DNA from: Muribaculaceae bacterium
GTDB lineage: Bacteria; Bacteroidota; Bacteroidia; Bacteroidales; Muribaculaceae
Length of the DNA stretch: 7,335 nucleotides
Assembly: GCA_017962285.1 (NCBI GenBank)
Contig: JAGCVR010000099.1
Coordinates: forward strand, 1 to 7,335
Direction: 5' to 3'
Position 1 is the first letter of the stretch. Every line of letters begins with the position of its first letter. This document shows, piece by piece, positions 1 to 5,838 of this stretch. The notes below the pieces were generated by a model that saw only the letters and a list, made by a program, of their open reading frames with translations, ran no database searches and was not told the DNA's origin. A program made the position numbers and the translations under genes.

Positions 1-502
1 CCGGACACGGCAACGGCACGGTGACGGCAACGGTTTCGGTGGTAATACCGGCCGAAGAGGTGGGGTCAGGGGCATCCGTCGCGTGGCAGCCCGTGATTTG
101 GGCCGTCACGTAAAGGGTCTTGCCGCGCAAGTCTGCCCCTTGCAGCGCCGCGTCGCCCGTAACAGCCACACCGCCCAACAATTGGGTATTGCCCACATTC
201 ATAGTCGCATCTGTGTAGAAAGTTCCCGACATACCGCTAACCGTCATTTTAAACTTGGCCTGCATACCGTCCGAAAGCACCCCGCTTAAAATCGGCGTAG
301 TAAACACTAAACGGTTCGAGTCTGTCTCCGAAAAGGCCACCGACAGTGTACCGAGAGCCGGACAGACCGGGGTCTCGCCAGTCAAGGAGTCGAGCACCAT
401 GGGAAAATCACAGACAGTCCCTTGGGGGACATCCGGCGTCTGCGCCGAAACAACACCCCAACACATACGGAATACGATTAAGAATGCGAAAAACTTTCTC
501 AT
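1..502 (-). CDS. Exported beta-rich protein of unknown function, N-terminal 167 residues (3' end outside window)
   Basis: The frame opens with ATG at 502 and stays open to the window edge, so the C-terminus is missing. Residues 1-20 form a signal peptide (MRKFF, hydrophobic stretch, VSA) with Q21 after the predicted signal-peptidase I site; there is no lipobox Cys. The rest is rich in Thr, Val, Ser and Gly, with alternating hydrophobic residues typical of an Ig-like or other beta-sandwich fold. Cysteines lie at 31, 47, 139 and 166. The stretch from C47 (C-x3-G-x5-F) to C139 resembles in spacing and end motifs the C-terminal domain of the protein encoded at 608-2032, so the two may share a domain; this is a by-eye comparison only. 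The start lies 44 bases downstream of a strong terminator hairpin, so transcription is either read-through or uses a promoter overlapping the hairpin. The leader just before ATG is AT-rich (AATGTTTT). I do not recognise a named family. Confidence 0.8.
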   Translation of the reverse strand, partial: MRKFFAFLIVFRMCWGVVSAQTPDVPQGTVCDFPMVLDSLTGETPVCPALGTLSVAFSETDSNRLVFTTPILSGVLSDGMQAKFKMTVSGMSGTFYTDATMNVGNTQLLGGVAVTGDAALQGADLRGKTLYVTAQITGCHATDAPDPTSSAGITTETVAVTVPLPCP

Positions 503-546
503 AAAACATTATTTAAGTATGTGACATCCCCATTCCCTGCTCCTCT

Positions 547-580
547 AAAAGAAACGGGCGCCGATGACTGCGACGCCCGT
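547..580 (-). terminator. Intrinsic terminator after the four-gene repeat-protein/FISUMP cluster
   Basis: Read on the minus strand, positions 580-571 (ACGGGCGTCG) pair with 563-554 (CGGCGCCCGT). This makes a 10-bp stem with one G-T wobble and a 7-base loop (570-564), followed by TTCTTTT at 553-547. It begins 28 bases after the stop codon at 608 and fits a Rho-independent terminator closing the cluster 5393-608. The plus-strand flank is also pyrimidine-rich (CTCTCTTT), but no plus-strand gene needs it. Confidence 0.8.
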
Positions 581-607
581 CTCTCTTTACTCATTTCAAA
601 AGAAACC

Positions 608-2032
608 TTACGGCTCAGTATAAGTTTCCGAAGGAACTTCTATAGGATTATCATTACAAGTTACAACAACGCTAAGTTTAGCATTAAAGGATTCACCAGG
701 AATCAGCGAAAGCTGACCTGCCAAAATATCGACAGTGATTTTACGATGCTCATAGTCAATACTCACTGTAGGTGTCACGCCGGAAAGAAGGCCGCCATTC
801 TTATAAACGGTCGCAGTCACGGACGTAGGATCAGCACCTATATACTCCACTGTGCCAATGTAATGTCCTACAGAAGAGACATTCTGAAATTCAAAAGCAA
901 AATCACCATGAGTGAAACATGTAGTCATATTTTGAAGATCTGAATACAACTGGCAGAGGTCAACCTCGGTATCACAGCTATAGTAGCGGGCATCCATTGA
1001 GTCGTTCACCAACGTCTGGACGAAACTGTTATTGTTACCGCCAGTATAGTGGTTGGCGAAGTAGGCATCCATCCAAGAGTTGAACTTGTTCACCAAAATA
1101 GTCTTCACTCCGTTGGGATTGTGGTCAATAGCATAAATCATAGCGTCAACATCGCTGGTCTGAGCATTTTTCGCGTAATCCATAATAACGGGGATGAGCA
1201 GTTTCTTCTTGGCGTTCGGCGTCATCAAATATTCGAAAGCTTTGTTCACAATACGGGATTTGACATTTTCCTGATTATCAGTTGTGGGAGGAATTGCCGC
1301 AATAATGGCATTCACATCATCGGCCGTCAGACTGAGGGCATACTGTCTGAGAATGTCATAGACCATCTCCGTGCTGTCTTTCAGGAACTGCACCAGAATA
1401 GTGTCAAGGGCAGCCGTAACTTGGGTATTACTAACCAAAGCATTGTAAAGGGTATCTATATCCGCTACAGTGGCATTCTCCACATAGTACATGAAGACCT
1501 GCTTGGCCAACTTGTAGTTCTCCTTCACGGAGTCAACAATCGTGGCCAAAAGAGTGTCCTTAAGATTATGGGGAGCACCTTGATCCATGGCATCGAGAAT
1601 TGCCCGTACATCGTCCATGTCTGCATTCTTAACATATTCCACAATCATGTCGGTGGTAAGCTCGTCGTCCGTCTGGAGGGCATACGGCACCGCAGCGACC
1701 CGTGAAGTATCTGTAGGGACAGTGGCACCATTAACCGTATATTGCACTTTGATTGAGGCAACTTCCCAATTCATATTATTAAAGGCATCAGAAGTTTTGT
1801 CGCCAACAGACAGAAGGAGAAGACCGTTGTTGCTGGTCGTGCCCGTTAGATTCGGCTGCTCGAATGTGTGACCCTGGCCGTCGGTGATGGTCACCGTGGC
1901 GGTCACCGGCTTATTGACAACAAGCTTGCCTTGGTTGTCCACCACCACTGTTTGGTAGGTGAACACGCCTTGTGCCATCAGAAAACCGACCGACAGCACA
2001 AACATCATTATCAATGTTATTATCTTTTTCAT
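608..2032 (-). CDS. Exported alpha-helical-repeat protein with extra C-terminal beta domain (474 aa, paralogue 3)
   Basis: The start is taken as ATG at 2032 (MKKIITL, like the MKK starts of its neighbours), not the in-frame TTG nine bases earlier; GAAAGAG sits just before this ATG. Residues 1-20 are a signal peptide ending LMA, with Q21 next. A beta domain at about 22-118 begins FTYQTVV and ends VPYA. Four helical units follow at about 125-174, 175-222, 223-276 and 277-327, each with a core like Y-h-x-N-A-x3-D-[VI] followed by a second helix (for example YVKNADMDDV, YVENATVADI, YAKNAQTSDV). A linker with MDARYY leads to C353 and C360 (C-x3-E-VDL-C). Unlike its two paralogues it continues with a beta-rich domain of about 105 residues (368-474) containing C372 and C459. 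It is the last gene of the cluster, 37 bases after the previous stop and followed by a terminator. No lipobox or recognisable type IX secretion C-terminal domain is visible. Function unknown; a secreted or surface structural or adhesion role is inference. Confidence 0.88.
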   Translation of the reverse strand: MKKIITLIMMFVLSVGFLMAQGVFTYQTVVVDNQGKLVVNKPVTATVTITDGQGHTFEQPNLTGTTSNNGLLLLSVGDKTSDAFNNMNWEVASIKVQYTVNGATVPTDTSRVAAVPYALQTDDELTTDMIVEYVKNADMDDVRAILDAMDQGAPHNLKDTLLATIVDSVKENYKLAKQVFMYYVENATVADIDTLYNALVSNTQVTAALDTILVQFLKDSTEMVYDILRQYALSLTADDVNAIIAAIPPTTDNQENVKSRIVNKAFEYLMTPNAKKKLLIPVIMDYAKNAQTSDVDAMIYAIDHNPNGVKTILVNKFNSWMDAYFANHYTGGNNNSFVQTLVNDSMDARYYSCDTEVDLCQLYSDLQNMTTCFTHGDFAFEFQNVSSVGHYIGTVEYIGADPTSVTATVYKNGGLLSGVTPTVSIDYEHRKITVDILAGQLSLIPGESFNAKLSVVVTCNDNPIEVPSETYTEP

Positions 2033-2069
2033 CTCTTTCAAATTTTAATGATAAAGTTTATGGTACGGT

Positions 2070-3209
2070 TTACTGATTTTTCAATTGATCCACATCATAG
2101 GCTATCCTACAGACATCTACCGGGTCAGATTGTCCACCTTCAGTACATTCGACTTCGTTGTTTTGGTAATACTGAGCGTCAAGTGCAGTTCTCTTATTCC
2201 CCCAAGCAGTCTGGACAGCGGCATTAGTTAGCGTGGTAGTTCTGCCTGAAATATAGGCATCGAGATAGTCGTAGAACAGGACATCGACAAATGCGGTTTT
2301 CATGCCGGAGGTCTCAAAGAGGCCAAGGGCGTTATTCACTTCCTGTGCCGAGGCCGTATTCAGGAAATAATTCACCGTATTGAAAGCCAGGGCGCGATGT
2401 TGTTTCGCAAACTCAACGAGGTAGGGCAACAGCTGCTCCTCGTGTGTCATAATGGCATTGTAAACCTCATCCACCTCGGCTGTCGTCATGTCGTTGAGAT
2501 AGGCCTCAAGCACTTCAAGCGCATATTCCTTGTTGGCGAGCGCATGCTGTTTAGCCAAGTTCACTGCCGCGGCAACCACTTCCGGTTTGTTCCTCACGAC
2601 ATTGTAAAGCTCGTTCACATCATTGACATCGGCATTAGCGAGATAGTATTTCGCCACATCCACCGCCTTATCCTTGTTCTCTTTCAGATATTGGACAAAT
2701 TTGTTCTTGATAATCTGCCACAGTTCGCCGTGGGATTCCGCATTGTTGACAAGGGAGTCCATAATCTCCTTATAATCATCAATGGTGGTCGCAGTGTCGC
2801 TGAGGTAGGCCACAATCTGCTCTGTGGTGAGTTTGCTCGAAGCGGACTTCAGGGCATAAGGCACCGCAAGAACAGGAGTTTCAACCACAATCGGATTGCC
2901 ATTGGCAGTGACCGTAGCGCGGATGGTCGTTGCCTTAGACCAGTCAATGTCAGCGAGCGAGTTTGTAGAATTGCCCACCAGGATGCTCAGCATGCCCAAG
3001 GTGTCGGTGTGGAGTCCCTGCTTAGTCTCGGCGTAAAGCACTTGCTGGTTCTCGCCCACAACTTGAATAGCCACATCCACCGTAGCATTGGCCACCAGCT
3101 CATTGTCCGCATTACGGACAACCGCCTGGTACCCAAACACGGGCGCCTGTGCGCTCACGATGCTCCAACCACACAGGAGCATCACAAATAGGGTTAAAAT
3201 CTTTTTCAT
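2070..3209 (-). CDS. Exported alpha-helical-repeat protein (379 aa, paralogue 2)
   Basis: ATG at 3209 is preceded by an A-rich leader (AATAAGAAT), usual for Bacteroidota. Residues 1-20 are a signal peptide ending VSA, followed by Q21. The beta domain (about 24-119) carries FGYQAVVRNAD (25-35), IDWSKAT (88-94) and VPYA (116-119); the last two fall at exactly the same positions as in the 376-aa paralogue. Four helical units lie at about 127-180, 181-228, 229-273 and 274-322, with repeated cores such as YLANADVNDVNELY and YLNDMTTAEVDEVY. The tail has LDAQYY and then C355 and C367 in a C-x8-PVDV-C arrangement matching the other paralogues. It is third in the cluster, 42 bases after the FISUMP gene. 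Each unit looks like two or three amphipathic helices, so a superhelical scaffold is plausible; the repeats do not match the TPR consensus that I know. Function unknown. Confidence 0.88.
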   Translation of the reverse strand: MKKILTLFVMLLCGWSIVSAQAPVFGYQAVVRNADNELVANATVDVAIQVVGENQQVLYAETKQGLHTDTLGMLSILVGNSTNSLADIDWSKATTIRATVTANGNPIVVETPVLAVPYALKSASSKLTTEQIVAYLSDTATTIDDYKEIMDSLVNNAESHGELWQIIKNKFVQYLKENKDKAVDVAKYYLANADVNDVNELYNVVRNKPEVVAAAVNLAKQHALANKEYALEVLEAYLNDMTTAEVDEVYNAIMTHEEQLLPYLVEFAKQHRALAFNTVNYFLNTASAQEVNNALGLFETSGMKTAFVDVLFYDYLDAYISGRTTTLTNAAVQTAWGNKRTALDAQYYQNNEVECTEGGQSDPVDVCRIAYDVDQLKNQ

Positions 3210-3251
3210 ATTCTTATTTTTTTATTTTTCTTGAATTGGATTGACTGACCG

Positions 3252-4202
3252 TTAGTATTCCTTCACGCAACGCACACTAACCTTGTCCTTAATGGGGATG
3301 ATGCTCTCCAGAACACTCTCGCAGTACCAAGCACAGACATAGACCTTGGCCGAGGTGATGGTGGAACCCGATTTGTAGAACGTGGTGCTCCACCAGTAAG
3401 TTGCCGTGCCGAGATCCTCATAGCGGGAAAGCGAGCTGTTGTACTTACCGGCGGGCAGCGCGGTAAAGTCTGAGTTGTTGGTGTTCTCGCTTGCACGCGG
3501 ATCAATCCACAGGGTAGTATCTCTCAAATCTTGGGTTTTCACCGTACTGAGGGCTTCAAACTCCTGAATGGTAGGCAGGTGCCAGCCGGGAGGACAGATA
3601 CCGCGAACATAACCGGCAGTATTCGCCGTCGGTTCCTCGCTGCCGTCCGGATTAACCTTCACCGCGTCATACCACGGATAGAGGAGACCGTAGGTCACAC
3701 CGAGTGCCGCGCTATCGTTGTAGGAAGAAGCCGAGTCACTGGGCGTGCGCAGGTTCTGCTTGGTCCAGCAGTAACCCGCCACGGGAACCGTCTCATAAAT
3801 GATGCTGTGGTCAACAGTGTCTTCGACCGTCACACCAGGACCGCACGGACGCACGGTGAGATGAAGAGTTGCGAGGACATCCAAATTCCGGGTGTCTTTC
3901 AACTTCATGTACTTTTGGTACGTACCAGCGGAGTCAACCGTAATGATGTCGAAAGTGAAATAGCCGTCGTCGTAGTTGCGGGTGCCGCCCAAGACGGTGG
4001 TGTCGATCACAACTTCCTCAAGCTGGGAGTAGGGCATCTCAAGCGTGAGGGTGTTGTCGGTGTTGGGACCGGCAACGGGCATACCAAAGGAAGCGTCAAT
4101 GCCACCTGTGACACCGGCACTCACGAAACCCTTCATGTGCTGCGCGGAGAGGACACCTGCCCCGCACAACGCGATTGCTAAAATGAACAATGTCTTTTTC
4201 AT
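3252..4202 (-). CDS. Exported FISUMP-domain (Fibrobacter succinogenes major paralogous domain) protein, 316 aa
   Basis: ATG at 4202 (MKKTLF) is chosen over an upstream in-frame TTG at 4247, because the signal peptide begins here and an A-rich leader (AATAAAGAT) precedes it. Residues 1-20 form a signal peptide ending LSA, with Q21 after it. Residues 21-120 are beta-rich and unrecognised. Residues about 143-316 carry the FISUMP signature: GYCWTKQNLRTP (143-154), YGLLYPWYDAV (171-181), GICPPGWHLPT (201-211), ALPAGKYN (248-255), YWWSTT (269-274) and VSVRCVKE (308-315). Proteins with this domain are common, often multicopy and surface-associated in Fibrobacter and Bacteroidota, and are thought of as binding or structural proteins; no enzymatic role is established to my knowledge. 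It lies between two helical-repeat paralogues, 60 bases after one and 42 before the next, suggesting co-expression and perhaps a joint complex. The C-terminus ends with the domain itself, leaving no separate sorting or anchor domain. Confidence 0.92.
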   Translation of the reverse strand: MKKTLFILAIALCGAGVLSAQHMKGFVSAGVTGGIDASFGMPVAGPNTDNTLTLEMPYSQLEEVVIDTTVLGGTRNYDDGYFTFDIITVDSAGTYQKYMKLKDTRNLDVLATLHLTVRPCGPGVTVEDTVDHSIIYETVPVAGYCWTKQNLRTPSDSASSYNDSAALGVTYGLLYPWYDAVKVNPDGSEEPTANTAGYVRGICPPGWHLPTIQEFEALSTVKTQDLRDTTLWIDPRASENTNNSDFTALPAGKYNSSLSRYEDLGTATYWWSTTFYKSGSTITSAKVYVCAWYCESVLESIIPIKDKVSVRCVKEY

Positions 4203-4262
4203 ATCTTTATTTTTTTTATTCAATTGATAGAAGCTTCTGTAAAACAAGTAACCGCAGTCAGA

Positions 4263-5393
4263 TTAGCGCATGACATCGTGATGGAGTTCTTTAATGGCAC
4301 AGAAATCAACAGTGCAGGTTGAAGGTTTACGAAGCAAAATATGGGTTTGGGTGTAATTATCAACGGCATGGTTCACAGCGGTTGTGGCATCAACGTCAAA
4401 CTTCGTTGCGTTCGCTGGATCATTAAGGTAGTCTTCAATATAGGTATTGAGAATATTCCGTACATAATTTTTGACGCCATTGTTGGTGGCTTCGAAATAG
4501 GCGAATGCCTGAGCGGCCTCCTCTTCGGTGACATTTTCGATAATATAATTACCGAAGGTGTACAACAGGGTGCGGTTTTCCTGGGCTTTTACATAATTCT
4601 CCAAGTAGTTTCTGAAAGCCAGTTTCGCCTGCTCCGGAATATCTTGGATAGTGGCGTAAGCTCTTGCGATGTCGGCGGAATCCGCATTCTGCAAATACCA
4701 GATAACCACATTTTTCGCCAGGTCGCGGTTGTTGATAATGTATTGTTTAAGGAGTGCTTTCAACTCGTTCTTGGCCACGGTGTTGGCATTCACGGCGTCA
4801 TAGACCTCTTGCACATGGCCGGCGTTGAGGTGATCCAGATAAGCCTTGGCCACATCCACGGCAATGTCCTTGTGCGTCTTCATATAGTCCATAATCGTGT
4901 CCTCCAGATCTTTCTGCAGGGGATCATTGTAAAGCACGAGGGCCTTGAGGATTTCCTCCGCGTCAGCGGTGGTCAGCGTGTTCTTCATGTAGTTGGCAAT
5001 GCGCTCAGTGGTGAGGGGTGCGCCGCCGGCATAGATGGCGTAGGGCACCGGGGTCACCTGCATGGTACAGACGGGCGTTGGGGTCACGCCGAAATCGAAC
5101 TCGGCAATAATGGTGGCCTTGCTCCAGTCAATCTGGGCGAGATTGCCATCCACAAGAGTGCCCTCACCCACGATAACGGAAATGAAACCGTTTTGGGTGG
5201 AAGTTGCGTCGTGCGTCTCCGTGAAGTTGTGAGTTCCATCCGTCACATTAAGAGTGACGGTCATGGCTTGGTTGTACACCAGCGTGTCGGCGTTGCGCAC
5301 AACCGCCTGGTAGTTGAACTTGGGCCCGCTTTGGGCGGACAAGATGCCCACAAAGGCCGCGAGCATCATCAATAGGGTTAAGTTCTTCTTCAT
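4263..5393 (-). CDS. Exported alpha-helical-repeat protein (376 aa, paralogue 1), first gene of the cluster
   Basis: ATG at 5393 follows an A/T-rich leader ending AATATAAAGT. Signal peptide 1-20 ends LSA, then Q21. The beta domain (about 25-122) has FNYQAVVRNAD (26-36), IDWSKAT (88-94) and VPYAIYA (116-122). This N-terminal module is familiar from many Bacteroidota exported proteins, where it precedes varied C-terminal regions. Four helical units lie at about 127-176, 177-224, 225-274 and 275-323; the second (AVDVAKAYL..., VQEVYDAV) is clearly similar to the second unit of the 379-aa protein (AVDVAKYYL..., VNELYNVV). The tail ends with C360 and C365 (C-TVDF-C) and a short basic/His C-terminus. 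It is preceded by a leader of about 280 bases holding a candidate promoter, and followed after 60 bases by the FISUMP gene. Function is unknown. A cell-envelope scaffold or adhesin is possible but only inferred. Confidence 0.88.
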   Translation of the reverse strand: MKKNLTLLMMLAAFVGILSAQSGPKFNYQAVVRNADTLVYNQAMTVTLNVTDGTHNFTETHDATSTQNGFISVIVGEGTLVDGNLAQIDWSKATIIAEFDFGVTPTPVCTMQVTPVPYAIYAGGAPLTTERIANYMKNTLTTADAEEILKALVLYNDPLQKDLEDTIMDYMKTHKDIAVDVAKAYLDHLNAGHVQEVYDAVNANTVAKNELKALLKQYIINNRDLAKNVVIWYLQNADSADIARAYATIQDIPEQAKLAFRNYLENYVKAQENRTLLYTFGNYIIENVTEEEAAQAFAYFEATNNGVKNYVRNILNTYIEDYLNDPANATKFDVDATTAVNHAVDNYTQTHILLRKPSTCTVDFCAIKELHHDVMR

Positions 5394-5600
5394 ACTTTAT
5401 ATTTTTTACATTATTTAATTCAACACTTGGTTCTATTATCCTTCTTACTCTTCCCTCTTTATACACCGATTTGGGCATAAAAGGTTACATTCCACCCGCA
5501 AATCATAACGCCATCAGCACAAACGCCGATACGTATCTATCTCATTCTTAAATAGTTATAACTCTCAAAAACAGTTATACACACTATATTAATCAACCCG
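5394..5600 (-). other. AT-rich leader of the cluster, with small inverted repeats and no gene
   Basis: No credible coding sequence lies here. On the minus strand it holds: an AT-rich inverted repeat (5573-5579 with 5557-5563, 7 bp each, 9-base loop) overlapping the perfect palindrome AGTTATAACT at 5554-5563; a second perfect palindrome, GATACGTATC, at 5528-5537; and a short potential RNA hairpin (5530-5525 with 5518-5513, 6-base loop, one G-U). The nonamer CCCGCAAAT (plus strand) at 5597-5605, which overlaps the candidate -7 box, recurs at 5495-5503. If the promoter call is right, the transcript has an untranslated leader of about 200 bases, enough for post-transcriptional control, but no known riboswitch is recognised. 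Confidence 0.5.
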
Positions 5601-5627
5601 CAAATATAATATTTTTTTGAATTGCAA
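5601..5627 (-). promoter_or_regulatory. Candidate Bacteroidota-type promoter for the repeat-protein/FISUMP cluster
   Basis: The minus strand carries TATATTTG at 5608-5601, an exact match to the Bacteroides -7 consensus TAnnTTTG. A TTG lies at 5627-5625, with 16 bases between them, somewhat shorter than the usual spacing for the -33 element. A run of seven A's sits between the two. Transcription would start near 5594, giving a leader of about 200 bases before ATG at 5393. Placement between feoB and the cluster supports separate transcription. Confidence 0.42.
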
Positions 5628-5670
5628 GTTGAAATGTTAGAAAATTTTGAAAAAAAATCGTCTTGCGTGA

Positions 5671-5838
5671 GACTCGAGACTTGAGACTCGAGACTTGAGA
5701 CTTAAGACTTAAGACTTAAGACCTAAGACTTAAGACTTAAGACTTAAGACCTAAGACTTAAGACCTAAGACTTAAGACCTAAGACCTAAGTCTTGAAACT
5801 TGAATCTTGAAACTTGAATCCTGAATCCTGAATCTTAG
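5671..5838. repeat. Heptanucleotide tandem array, 24 units of 7 bp, overlapping the feoB stop codon
   Basis: Exactly 168 bases read as 24 heptamers in one register with no indel (plus strand). 5671-5698 is two 14-bp pairs of GACTCGA and GACTTGA. 5699-5789 is thirteen units of GACTTAA or GACCTAA, including a perfect 28-bp duplication (5699-5726 and 5727-5754; three TTAA-type units then one CTAA-type). 5790-5838 is seven diverged units (GTCTTGA, AACTTGA, ATCTTGA, AACTTGA, ATCCTGA twice, ATCTTAG). Variation within a block follows the purine/pyrimidine pattern, and many junctions create CTTAAG or CTCGAG palindromes. The unit is not a multiple of three and contains frequent stops, so it is not coding. 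The stop of feoB (5837-5835) falls in the last unit. The nested 7-, 14- and 28-bp periods suggest growth by slippage or unequal exchange. Confidence 0.95.

Noticed and set aside
2033..2041. Upstream TTG start for the 474-aa protein (and likewise TTG at 4247 for the FISUMP protein)
   Set aside because: The extensions push the MKK signal-peptide start inward, while all neighbours begin at ATG-MKK or ATG-MRK with exactly 20-residue signal peptides.
4229..4238. Perfect palindrome AGAAGCTTCT in the gap between the 376-aa and FISUMP genes
   Set aside because: On the minus strand it is followed by A-rich, not T-rich, sequence, so it is not a terminator, and a single 10-bp palindrome is weak evidence for an operator.
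4341..5375. Long plus-strand open frame (344 codons) antisense to the first repeat gene, with similar ones at 2397-3191, 1049-1705, 3531-4181 and 6381-6821
   Set aside because: All five are in the frame whose codons pair exactly with the sense codons, where antisense stops arise only from sense TTA, CTA or TCA. Sparse use of those codons explains the open frames. The products have no signal peptide or recognisable domain, while the sense products do.
5248..5478. Minus-strand 76-codon frame starting in the leader and overlapping the start of the 376-aa gene
   Set aside because: It overlaps a well-supported gene in another frame, has no recognisable features, and its overlap part is just a shifted reading of the signal-peptide region. 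An upstream-ORF role cannot be excluded but has no support.
5650..5673. Possible feoB terminator: GTCT/AGAC stem (5673-5670 with 5663-5660) followed by eight T's on the minus strand (5657-5650)
   Set aside because: The stem is only 4 bp with a 6-base loop, too weak to call. The T tract is suggestive, but the array-derived repeats make small stems likely by chance.
5671..5838. CRISPR array
   Set aside because: The units are contiguous 7-mers without spacers; this is a simple tandem repeat.
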